Below are positions 1 through 7,299 of a stretch of 45,116 bases of DNA, piece after piece; within the stretch, counting starts at the first letter, position 1; every line of letters begins with the position of its first letter. Below the pieces are notes generated by a model that did not search any database, had not been told where the DNA came from, and saw only the letters and a list, made by a program, of their open reading frames with translations. Position numbers and translations under genes: made by a program. The stretch comes from Acidobacteriota bacterium (GTDB lineage: Bacteria > Acidobacteriota > UBA6911 > RPQK01 > JAJDTT01), in the NCBI GenBank assembly GCA_028874215.1, contig JAPPLF010000068.1:1-45116 (forward strand), given 5' to 3'.

Positions 1-84
1 CCCCCCACCTACTATCCGACCGCCTATTTCATGCCTTTCCCCGCTGGCCGCTTACATCCCCGTCCCTCCGCCCGGGCCCGGGGG

Positions 85-109
85 GGGGCTCCACAGACTG
101 TGGAGCCCC
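85..109. repeat. Near-perfect intergenic palindrome
   Basis: A 12-base arm (85-96, starting GGGGCTCC) is followed by one base and its exact reverse complement (98-109). As RNA or single-stranded DNA it could fold into an 11-bp stem with a 3-nt loop. It lies upstream of the first gene, just after a C/G-rich run, with no T-tract, so it is a weak terminator candidate. It could end a gene lying off the left edge, or be a repeat like the other intergenic hairpins in the window. Confidence 0.6.
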
Positions 110-168
110 GCGAACCGCATTCTGAAGTCGTTTGACCGCAGACACAATTCCTTTGAGGATTCGGGTTC

Positions 169-2265
169 GTGTTATCCAGCCCAACGCCCGGCACAGCCCG
201 CATACTCCTTGTCGTTCTTGTCTGGACCCTGACGTCGGAAATCGCGCTCGGGACCGATCTCCGGGTGCTGCCGGCATCGGCACGACCGGACGGCGAAGTC
301 CGGTTGCTTCGGGATCATCTCCGGCCACTCGTCCACGCCGCGCTGGACCGGCGTCTGCAGGCGTACGAAGCGCTGAAGACCCCTGAGCAGATCCGGGATT
401 ACCAGGAGCGCCTGCGAGCCGAATTCATCGAAAGCCTGGGGGGATTCCCGGAACGCACTCCCCTGCGTCCCCGAGTCGTGGGCCGGCTGACGGGCGACGG
501 GTTTCGAGCCGAAAAGCTGATCTACGAGAGCCGGCCCGGCTTCCACGTGACGGCGGTCCTGTACCTGCCGGAGGCCGAACCGCCGTACCCCGGCGTCCTG
601 GTCCCCTGCGGCCACAGCGAGAACGGAAAGGCGGCCGAACTCTACCAGCGGGCGGCCATCCTGATGGCCAGGAACGGTCTGGCGGTGCTCTGCTACGACC
701 CCGTCGGCCAAGGGGAGCGGAAGCAGATTCTCGAGGACGGCGCGCCACGGTCGGAGCCCGCGAAGGGGCGGTTTCGGCCCACCGAAGAACACAACCTGGC
801 CGGCGTCGCCCCCATTTTGCTGGGCCGGAACCTGGCGACTTATCGCATCTGGGACGGGATCCGCAGCATCGATTACCTGGCGGGACGGGACGACGTCGAC
901 GAGTCGCGCATCGGCTGCACCGGAAACTCGGGCGGCGGCCTCATGACCGCCTACCTGATGGCGCTCGATCCGAGGATCGCCGCTGCGGCGTCCAGTTGTT
1001 TCATCACCACCACCCGCCGCAAGAACGACGACCCCGGTCCGGGCGACGCCGAGCAGAACATCTACGCACAGACCGCCTACGGCATGGACCACGCGGACTA
1101 CATCCTGATGAGAGCGCCTAAGCCTGCGTTGATTCTTGCCGCCACCAAGGACTTCGTGCCCATTGCGGGCGCCTGGGAGACATACCGGCAAGCCAAACGG
1201 CTCTACACGCGGTTGGGCGTCGCGGAGCGGGTCGGCCTGGTGGAGGCGGACGAGAAGCACGGGTTCTCCCTCCATCTGCGCACCGGCGCCTGCCGCTGGA
1301 TGCGTCGGTGGCTGCTGGACCGGGTCGACGAGGTGAACGAGCCGGACTTCGACGTCTTCTCCGACCGGCAGCTTCAATGCACGCCCCAGGGGCAGGTTCT
1401 GTTGCTGGAGGGCGCACGCTCGGTGTTCCAACTCTACCGAGCCGAGGAGGAGAGGCTCCGGCGGCATCGCGAGCGGTCGTGGCAGCCAAAGACCGACCAG
1501 GAGCGAAGAACCCAGGTGAGGGAAACCGCGGGCATCCGTCCCCTCTCGGAGATCCCGCCACCGGCAGTCCAAGCGTACGGCACGGTCCGGCGCACCGGTT
1601 ACCGCATCGAGAAGTTGATCCTGCAGTCCGCCGGCGGGTTTCCACTGCCGGCGCTGCGGTTCGTTCCCGAGCACTCGCGAGGCGAGTGGACGCTGTACCT
1701 GAACGGGCGGGGAAAGCAGATCGACGCGGGTCCCGGAGGGCCCATTGAGTCTCTGGCGCGCGGCGGGCATCCGGTGCTGGCCGTGGATCTGACCGGCTTG
1801 GGGGAGACCGAGTCCACGGCGTGGCGGTACGACCCGAAATACATCGGAAACAACTCGGCAGAGTATTTCATCGCCTACATGCTGGGACGTTCACTCGTCG
1901 GCATGCGGGCTGAGGACATACTCGCCTGCGCGCGTTACCTGCGCGTAGCGGCCGAGGAGGCGAAGCGAGTGAACCTGGTCGCCGTGGGAAGAGCCGGGAT
2001 TGCCGCGCTCCACGCCGCGGCCGTGGAGCCGGAGCTGTTTGGCCGGGTCGGCATCCGTGACTCCATCGACAGTTGGAGGCGCGTCGTCGAAACCGACGTC
2101 ACCGTGGATCAACTCGAGAACACGGTCCACGGAGCGCTCCGCTGGTACGATCTGGGAGACTTGGCCCGGCTGGCGGGGAAGGACCGGGTCGTTTTCGACA
2201 GGATCCGGACCGCATCCGGCGCCTTGTTGGAATCGGTCGGCGAACGGGGGGGACCGGGCGATTAG
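169..2265 (+). CDS. Secreted two-domain alpha/beta hydrolase (acetyl xylan esterase / dienelactone hydrolase-like)
   Basis: This is a 698-residue protein with an N-terminal hydrophobic signal (about residues 10-28), so probably periplasmic or secreted. The first half is a complete alpha/beta hydrolase. The nucleophile Ser254 is in GCTGNSGGG, the acid is probably Asp328 in ATKDFVP, and the base is His364 in EKHGFS. The second half (about residues 460-690) repeats the fold's landmarks (LYLNGRGK, VDLTGLGET), but its nucleophile elbow reads VGRAGIA, with Ala609 where Ser is expected. That half is therefore probably non-catalytic. The start is a GTG with GAGG at 155-158. The family suggests carbohydrate-ester or related ester cleavage; the exact substrate is unknown. 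Its stop codon lies inside the first hairpin of a repeat cluster. Confidence 0.8.
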   Translation: MLSSPTPGTARILLVVLVWTLTSEIALGTDLRVLPASARPDGEVRLLRDHLRPLVHAALDRRLQAYEALKTPEQIRDYQERLRAEFIESLGGFPERTPLRPRVVGRLTGDGFRAEKLIYESRPGFHVTAVLYLPEAEPPYPGVLVPCGHSENGKAAELYQRAAILMARNGLAVLCYDPVGQGERKQILEDGAPRSEPAKGRFRPTEEHNLAGVAPILLGRNLATYRIWDGIRSIDYLAGRDDVDESRIGCTGNSGGGLMTAYLMALDPRIAAAASSCFITTTRRKNDDPGPGDAEQNIYAQTAYGMDHADYILMRAPKPALILAATKDFVPIAGAWETYRQAKRLYTRLGVAERVGLVEADEKHGFSLHLRTGACRWMRRWLLDRVDEVNEPDFDVFSDRQLQCTPQGQVLLLEGARSVFQLYRAEEERLRRHRERSWQPKTDQERRTQVRETAGIRPLSEIPPPAVQAYGTVRRTGYRIEKLILQSAGGFPLPALRFVPEHSRGEWTLYLNGRGKQIDAGPGGPIESLARGGHPVLAVDLTGLGETESTAWRYDPKYIGNNSAEYFIAYMLGRSLVGMRAEDILACARYLRVAAEEAKRVNLVAVGRAGIAALHAAAVEPELFGRVGIRDSIDSWRRVVETDVTVDQLENTVHGALRWYDLGDLARLAGKDRVVFDRIRTASGALLESVGERGGPGD

Positions 2266-2347
2266 GAAATCGCCCTTCCGGCCGGAGCGGGAGCGGCGGT
2301 TTCCTAACCGCCGAACTCCCCGAGGAGCGGCGGTTTCCTAACCGCCG
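2256..2347. repeat. Cluster of three 20-nt hairpin repeats
   Basis: Three hairpins occur in a row. GGGCGATT-AGGA-AATCGCCC is at 2256-2275. Two identical copies of CGGCGGTT-TCCT-AACCGCCG are at 2294-2313 and 2328-2347. Each has an 8-bp perfect stem and a 4-nt loop. The first overlaps the stop codon of the upstream hydrolase gene; the others lie in the gap before the next gene. None has a following T-tract. They behave like REP-type repeats or mRNA 3'-end stabilisers; related copies are at 15960, 24421, 27022/27059 and 31773. Confidence 0.8.
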
Positions 2348-2419
2348 ATTCTTTAGACTTCGGCGAACCGGGGGTTAAGGACGAAGAGGGAAAAAACAGC
2401 CCCCCTCCAAGGAGACCAA

Positions 2420-3133
2420 ATGAGAGTCATTCTGATTGGCTGCGAATACGCGGGGACCACAACGCTGGCCGACGGAATCCAGCGCTGGAGTCATGAGGTC
2501 ATGGGCGAGGACAACGGTCTCAGGGCCTTCCATGACCATTGGAAGATCCCGCACGTCAGCGGGCATCCCGGACTCGACGACGAAAACCTGTTCACGCCGG
2601 AAGAGCAGGAGCAGTTCCTGGCCCTGACCCCCAAGACCAAGGAGATGATCCAGCGCTACAGCGTCACCTACCACCTCACGCCGGGCGCGCTTCGCAATCC
2701 GGACTACGTTTCCGTCGGCCTCCACATCGAAAACGCCATCTACGGGGCGCTGTACTTCGGCTACTACACCGGAGAGCAGGCCTGGATGCGCCGGGCCGTT
2801 CTGGACCACTTCGAAGAGAGCATCCAGGAGTTCGCGCCCGACATGCCGCTGGTGCTGGTGAAGGCTTCGCCCGAGACCATCGGCCGGCGCATGAAGGAGA
2901 ACCCCCATCCCAACGGCGTGCTGCAGGAACCCGACATCGAGCGGGTGCTGGAAGAGTTCGAGGCCGAGTTCGAACGGTCGTCCATGCGCAACAAGTTCAG
3001 CATCGACACGACCCGCAGGACACCGGAGGAGACGTTGGCCCGGTTCCTGGAAAAGTTCGAGCCCTACCTCAACGAGGCCGACAAACTCCGCATCCTGATC
3101 CACCGGGCCCGCCGGCGGGGCGAGTGGATCTGA
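2420..3133 (+). CDS. P-loop-like protein of unknown function with altered Walker A
   Basis: This is a 237-residue soluble protein with no signal peptide. The N-terminus (VILIGCEYAGTTTLADGI) has the strand-loop-helix pattern of a P-loop kinase. Residue 13 is Thr where the Walker A Lys should be (G7-C-E-Y-A-G12-T-T). A later segment, MPLVLVKASPETIGRRM, resembles the base- or lid-contacting region of adenylate-kinase-like folds. The start is fixed by AAGGAG at 2409-2414, 5 bases before the ATG. It lies 25 bp upstream of the Gfo/Idh/MocA gene on the same strand and is likely co-transcribed with it and the symporter. I do not recognise a named family. It could be a non-hydrolysing nucleotide-binding protein or a kinase using another residue. 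Confidence 0.7.
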   Translation: MRVILIGCEYAGTTTLADGIQRWSHEVMGEDNGLRAFHDHWKIPHVSGHPGLDDENLFTPEEQEQFLALTPKTKEMIQRYSVTYHLTPGALRNPDYVSVGLHIENAIYGALYFGYYTGEQAWMRRAVLDHFEESIQEFAPDMPLVLVKASPETIGRRMKENPHPNGVLQEPDIERVLEEFEAEFERSSMRNKFSIDTTRRTPEETLARFLEKFEPYLNEADKLRILIHRARRRGEWI

Positions 3134-3157
3134 ACATTTGCCGGGAGAAGAATCGCC

Positions 3158-4204
3158 ATGACGGACATCATCAGGGTCGGCATCATCGGAGCGGGAAAGA
3201 TCGCCCAGGCCCGGCACATCCCTCTGCTGCTGAGGGTTCCCGGCGTCGAGATCACCCACGCCTGGTCCCGCCGGAAGGAAACGGCTCGAACGGCGGCCCG
3301 GAAGTTCAATATTCCCAACCTGGTCGAGCGCTGGGTGCAGATCATCGAAAACCGCGGCATCGACGCCGTGGTGATCGCCACCCCGCCTCACCTCCACCTG
3401 CCGGCCACCGTAGCCGCCCTGGATGCCGGCAAGCGCGTTCTCTGTCAGGCGAGGATGGCGCGTAACCTGCACGAGGCCCGGCAGATGCTGGAAGCCTCCC
3501 GGAAGACCGACCTGGTCACCTCCCTCTATGCGGCCGGTTTCGGCCTCAAGGGGGACCGGGTGATGCGCCGGCTGCTCAGTCAGGGCTACGTGGGAGACCT
3601 CCGGGAAGTGCGGGTCACGTCGCTGGTTCCGGCCCTTCCCGAGTCCGGCGCCTGGCTGGTGAACCCGGAGGTGGTGGGCGTCAACACCATGATGCTGGGG
3701 ATCCTGGCCGAGGTCGTCTACCGCTGGATCGACCCTCCCGTCTCCCTGATCGCCACTACCGGCGAAGACCTGTTGTCCGTGCCCCAGTCCCTGTCCATCG
3801 GGGCCGAGTTGCAGGGAGGAGCAACCGCCAGCTTTCACCTTTCGTTCCGGGTTCCCCGGGGTCCGGGCAGCTCGGTGGAGATCTACGGCACGCGGGGAGC
3901 GCTGGATTACAAGCTGCTGGTTGAAAAACCGGGAGGGCTGGTGGAAGACGAAGAACTGTTCGGCATGACCCGCGGGGATACCGGGATGCACCCCATCGAA
4001 ATGCCGCGGGAGGAACGGCGGGACCGAACCATGGACGCCGAGTTCATCGAGGCCATCCGGCGCGGCACGCCGGTGGCTCCCGATTTCGCAGAAGGGATCC
4101 GCTACATGGAGTTCTGCGAGGCGGTGGCCCAGTCGATCTACGAAGGCAGGAGGATCTCCATGCCGCCGGAGCCGAAGATGGACTCCTGGGGCCGTCCGCT
4201 CTAA
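3158..4204 (+). CDS. Gfo/Idh/MocA-family oxidoreductase
   Basis: This 348-residue protein starts with a Rossmann NAD(P) site (VGIIGAGKIAQARHIP). The strand VVIATPPHLHLP and the segment AALDAGKRVLCQARMARN follow, as in this family. Members usually oxidise or reduce sugars, inositols or related polyols. The usual E-K-P catalytic motif is replaced by C96-Q97-A98-R99, so the canonical Lys is missing. This points to a divergent subgroup or a changed chemistry. The C-terminal alpha/beta domain ends with a stretch containing DFAEGIRYMEFCEAV, typical of the family. An RBS-like GGGAGAAG precedes the ATG. It sits between the P-loop-like gene and a symporter, suggesting joint uptake and use of a sugar-like compound. 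Confidence 0.85.
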   Translation: MTDIIRVGIIGAGKIAQARHIPLLLRVPGVEITHAWSRRKETARTAARKFNIPNLVERWVQIIENRGIDAVVIATPPHLHLPATVAALDAGKRVLCQARMARNLHEARQMLEASRKTDLVTSLYAAGFGLKGDRVMRRLLSQGYVGDLREVRVTSLVPALPESGAWLVNPEVVGVNTMMLGILAEVVYRWIDPPVSLIATTGEDLLSVPQSLSIGAELQGGATASFHLSFRVPRGPGSSVEIYGTRGALDYKLLVEKPGGLVEDEELFGMTRGDTGMHPIEMPREERRDRTMDAEFIEAIRRGTPVAPDFAEGIRYMEFCEAVAQSIYEGRRISMPPEPKMDSWGRPL

Positions 4205-4250
4205 GTCGCCTACAACCTTTCCACAGTTTTCCCAGAAGTTTTCCACAACC

Positions 4251-5747
4251 TTGGACCAAGCCAGCTTCGGCACCCTAAACGCCCTGGTTCTCGTAGCCTA
4301 CCTGCTGGGAGTCACCGTGCTGGCGCTGGCGCTGGCCGGACGCCAGCGGAACACCGAGTCCTATTTTCTGGCCGGACGCAGCATGCCCTGGCTGGCCGTC
4401 GCGTTGAGCACCGTCGCCAGCATGCTGAGCGGCCTCACCTACCTGGGAGCTCCGGCGGCGGCCTACAAGGACAACGCCTCCCTCATGCTGGCGGGCCCGG
4501 CGGCGCTGCTGGCCACGCCGCTGATGATCGCTCTCTATTTTCCCATCTACCGAAGGCTCAAGGTCACGACCATCTACGAATACGTCAACGCACGCTTTGG
4601 GAACCGTGCCCGCTACGCCGCCTCGGCTCTGGCCGTGCTTCAGATCCAGGGCTGGATGGGAATCGCCCTTTTCGCCCCCGCCCTGGCTCTTTCCACCGTC
4701 ACCGGGATCGATCTGACCCGCGCCATCCTGCTCATGGGTCTGGTGGCCACGGCGTACACCTGCACGGGAGGACTGGCGGCCGTCATCTGGACCGACGTGA
4801 TCCAGTTCGTGATCCTGACCACGGGCGCGGTGGTGGTCGCGTTCTCGCTGGTCGACCGGCTCCCGGGAGGCCTGGATCAATTCTTCGAGATCGTCCTGAC
4901 CGCGGACAAGTTGGGGGTGACCGATCTCCGGTTCGACCTGGCCGAGGCCACCGGACTGGCGGTCTTACTCTGTTACTTCATCAGCGGATTCGGATACGGG
5001 AACAACCAGGTGGTCATGCAGCGTCTGCTCGCGGCCAGGAGCCTCCGCGAAATGACGCGGGCGCTGTTGCTGGACCGGGTGCTGGAAATCCTGTTGGCCG
5101 CGCTGCTCTACATGATCGGACTCGGGATCTTCGCTTATTTCCTAGTATATCCCGAGCATCTGGCTCCGGGAGTCGCCGGCGACCGGATCCTGCCCTACTA
5201 CATCGTCCATGCCCTTCCGGCCGGCTTCTCGGGCCTGCTCATCGCCGCCGTCTTCGCCGCGGCCATGTCCACGGTGGATTCGGGGATCCACTCCTCAGCC
5301 ACCATGATCCAGGTCGATTTCGTGACCCCCCTCAGGAAGCGTGCCCTGACCCAGCGGCAGAGCCTGATGCTGGCCCGGGCCTTGACGGCGGGGCTGGGCC
5401 TGCTGGCCACCGCCGCCGCCCTGTTGGTATCGGAAGGCGCCGGCATTCTGGAAACCATGAGCAAGGTGGGCGGCCTCACGGCCGCGCCGGTCACGGGCCT
5501 CTTTCTGTTGGGAGTCCTGACCCGGAGGGGACATTTCCCGGCCTGGCTGGCCGCCACCGTGGGGATCTCGCTTCCGCTCAGCATCTACGTGCAGAACTTC
5601 GTCGAGATGCACTGGATCTTCTACACGCCCGTCGCGCTGTTGAGCTGCCTCTGCGGGTCCTGGCTCTTCAGCCTGCTGCCGAGATCACGGTCGAGCGAGG
5701 ATCGTGACCTCGAGGGATTGACGATCTGGGACCGGCGAAAAGGATAG
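4251..5747 (+). CDS. Sodium:solute symporter (SSS family)
   Basis: This is a 498-residue polytopic inner-membrane protein with about 13 hydrophobic segments. It carries SSS-family landmarks: AGRSMPWLAVALSTVASMLSGLTYLG near the N-terminus, the tyrosine-rich VTTIYEYVNARFG loop, ACTGGLAAVIWTDVIQF-like residues (TCTGGLAAVIWTDVIQ), and FAAAMSTVDSGIHSSATM late in the protein. The family imports sugars, amino acids or carboxylates with Na+. The start is a TTG at 4251, because no ATG or GTG lies between it and the preceding stop and the N-terminal helix begins directly after it; this start is not backed by a clear Shine-Dalgarno site. It is probably the last gene of the operon that begins at 2420, and is likely the uptake system for the oxidoreductase substrate. 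Confidence 0.9.
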   Translation: MDQASFGTLNALVLVAYLLGVTVLALALAGRQRNTESYFLAGRSMPWLAVALSTVASMLSGLTYLGAPAAAYKDNASLMLAGPAALLATPLMIALYFPIYRRLKVTTIYEYVNARFGNRARYAASALAVLQIQGWMGIALFAPALALSTVTGIDLTRAILLMGLVATAYTCTGGLAAVIWTDVIQFVILTTGAVVVAFSLVDRLPGGLDQFFEIVLTADKLGVTDLRFDLAEATGLAVLLCYFISGFGYGNNQVVMQRLLAARSLREMTRALLLDRVLEILLAALLYMIGLGIFAYFLVYPEHLAPGVAGDRILPYYIVHALPAGFSGLLIAAVFAAAMSTVDSGIHSSATMIQVDFVTPLRKRALTQRQSLMLARALTAGLGLLATAAALLVSEGAGILETMSKVGGLTAAPVTGLFLLGVLTRRGHFPAWLAATVGISLPLSIYVQNFVEMHWIFYTPVALLSCLCGSWLFSLLPRSRSSEDRDLEGLTIWDRRKG

Positions 5748-6182
5748 GAGCGGGAGTTGTTAACCCCCGATTCCGGATCGTACAGGCGAACCGGGACGTC
5801 CATATTCCAGCCATGCCGCGGCATCGGCGTTCGTGCTCCTGGGAACCCAATTAACGTCCTGGCCTGACTCCGTGCGCACCGGAGTCTCGTGGTTCCAGTC
5901 CCTCAGTCGTTGAGATAGACGAACCCTGGTCCTATGTCGCCAGCAAGGATCAGCGTGGGACATCGGCGGACCCGGAGACGGCCGGCACCCAGTGGATCTT
6001 CATCGCCATGGGCCGGGATAGCAAATGGAAGCCGGGCTGTCCGATTCGATCTGGCACATGGTCCATGCTCCCATGGTGGTACCATCCGTCGCTGCCATCG
6101 AGTCCTGTGTTAACTTTTCGGTAGCGAAGGTATAATTACGACTGGGACCTCGTTGAACCACAACTGAGAATCGGAGTCTCAA
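5748..6182. other. 435-bp intergenic stretch with decayed hairpin
   Basis: No convincing gene is visible. At 5751-5769 there is an imperfect hairpin (CGGGAGTT-GTT-AACCCCCG) at the same place relative to a stop codon as the other 20-nt hairpins, so it may be a decayed member. Short open frames on the minus strand (5621-6182) lack start signals and recognisable domains. The right end carries a promoter-like sequence for the next gene. Confidence 0.5.
6108..6136 (+). promoter_or_regulatory. Possible sigma70-type promoter
   Basis: A perfect TATAAT box is at 6131-6136 in otherwise GC-rich DNA, 46 bp upstream of the ATG at 6183. The matching -35 region at 17-bp spacing is weak (TGTTAA at 6108-6113). 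It would drive the accessory membrane-protein gene at 6183. Confidence 0.4.
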
Positions 6183-6800
6183 ATGCCCGAAGCCCTCGCA
6201 CTATCCCCCAGCTTGCCCGCATACTTTTGGGCAATGACACTTGAATCCATCACGGTTGACGAGACGAATTGGAATTTGACCCACGTGATCGGTGTCGGGG
6301 CAGGGATCACTGCGATTCTTTGTGCTATTGCGGCCGCAATCAATGGACTGATGAAGGCAGGGGCACGGAGACAAAAAATCAACGACCTATTGACGGCAAC
6401 CGAGGATTTTCCAGAGTGGAGGGGGCGCGTTGACAGACGCCTTGCCAAAATCGAAGACAAAATCGGAAACCTCATCTTGTTTCTGTTGGGAGGACCAAGG
6501 GAGGCTCTGTTTGGAACGAACAGCCCAATGACCTTGACCTCTCATGGCAAAGAGGCGGCACGCTCGATTGATGCGTCTTCATGGGCCAAGGGTGAAGTGG
6601 AAAAGCACCGAGCGGAAGTCGCCGGGAAGTCTGACTACCGGATTCAAGAATACTGCATTCGATATTGCCTGTTTGAGTACACTCCCTCCGAATCCTATTT
6701 GGCTGTGCTGGAAAAATGCGCTTTTGAAATGGGAGTGCAAATGGACGGCATCTTGCAGGTCTTGGCGATTGTGCTTCGAGACGAGTTGAGCAAGTCGTAG
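6183..6800 (+). CDS. Accessory one-helix membrane protein of unknown function
   Basis: This 205-residue protein has one clear transmembrane segment (about residues 35-56, VIGVGAGITAILCAIAAAI). A basic, charged stretch follows (KAGARRQKINDLL...RGRVDRRLAKIEDKIG) that could form a coiled coil. The C-terminal domain begins SPMTLTSHGKEAARSI, about residue 114. The SP-x-LT-x-x-G pattern occurs at the front of small C-terminal domains in many accessory proteins of unknown role. The gene is less GC-rich than its neighbours and has its own TATAAT box, both consistent with acquisition by transfer. The function is unknown; a membrane sensor or defence accessory role is only a guess. Confidence 0.65.
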   Translation: MPEALALSPSLPAYFWAMTLESITVDETNWNLTHVIGVGAGITAILCAIAAAINGLMKAGARRQKINDLLTATEDFPEWRGRVDRRLAKIEDKIGNLILFLLGGPREALFGTNSPMTLTSHGKEAARSIDASSWAKGEVEKHRAEVAGKSDYRIQEYCIRYCLFEYTPSESYLAVLEKCAFEMGVQMDGILQVLAIVLRDELSKS

Positions 6801-6975
6801 CCCCGCCCTTGGGCGCCATTGTTGGAATCCCCCTCATTAGCGACCCGCACCGGCGGCCCTCCGGCATGATCCCCCGAGAAACTGGTGGCGTGGGCGGCAA
6901 TGTTCGGGTGGGGCGCGAGGGGTGTCCGCGGCGGTCCGGCCGGGCCGGGATATGACACGAACCCAGCATGACGAC

Positions 6976-7221
6976 ATGGTACGAACTCAGATTCAGTTCG
7001 AAGAAAGGCAATATCAGCAGATCCGATCTCTGGCTCATCGGAAGAGGATTTCGATTTCCGAAGCGGTTCGCCGCCTCGTCCGACAGAGTCTCCGAGAAGG
7101 ATTAAAGGAAAAACAGTCCGGCGTGGAGGGGCTGTTGAGCATTGCCGGTATTGCATCCAGCGGCGTGAAGGATCTGGGCCGTCGTCACGACGACTACCTG
7201 GCGGAAATCTACGACGAATGA
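6976..7221 (+). CDS. Ribbon-helix-helix antitoxin (VapB-like)
   Basis: This 81-residue protein starts with the ribbon-helix-helix pattern VRTQIQFEERQYQQIRSLAHRKRISISEAVRRLVRQSL. That is a DNA-binding fold typical of VapB/CopG-like antitoxins that repress their own operon. The tail (KDLGRRHDDYLAEIYDE) is a typical toxin-neutralising extension. I chose the ATG at 6976 because the domain starts there; an ATG at 6952 and a GTG-type start at 6922 are also in frame. The stop codon overlaps the ATG of the next frame by 4 bp (ATGA), the usual antitoxin-toxin arrangement, but that next frame is a stub. Confidence 0.8.
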   Translation: MVRTQIQFEERQYQQIRSLAHRKRISISEAVRRLVRQSLREGLKEKQSGVEGLLSIAGIASSGVKDLGRRHDDYLAEIYDE

Positions 7222-7253
7222 CGTCGATCTTCGTCGACACTTCAGCCCCGTAA
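7218..7253 (+). pseudogene. Truncated VapC-type PIN toxin (11 codons)
   Basis: The frame that begins at the ATG overlapping the antitoxin stop reads MTSIFVDTSAP and then TAA. FVDTSA is the first beta-strand of PIN-domain RNases, including the first catalytic Asp. The rest of the ~130-residue toxin is absent: the next bases run into the 3' end of the convergent gene at 7300. The antitoxin is therefore left without its toxin. Confidence 0.75.
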
Positions 7254-7299
7254 AGGGTCAACCCACCTCAAACCAGCCACTTCTCTTCGTTCGGTTTCC

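Noticed and set aside
2256-2347. Hairpins as rho-independent terminators
   Set aside because: No T-tract follows any of the hairpins, and one pair lies inside a likely transcription unit (27022-27078). A repeat or RNA-stability role fits better.
2375-4273. Long open frame on the minus strand opposite the oxidoreductase and P-loop-like genes
   Set aside because: It is the mirror of GC-rich codons on the plus strand, has no domain pattern, and the plus-strand genes have clear families and ribosome-binding sites.
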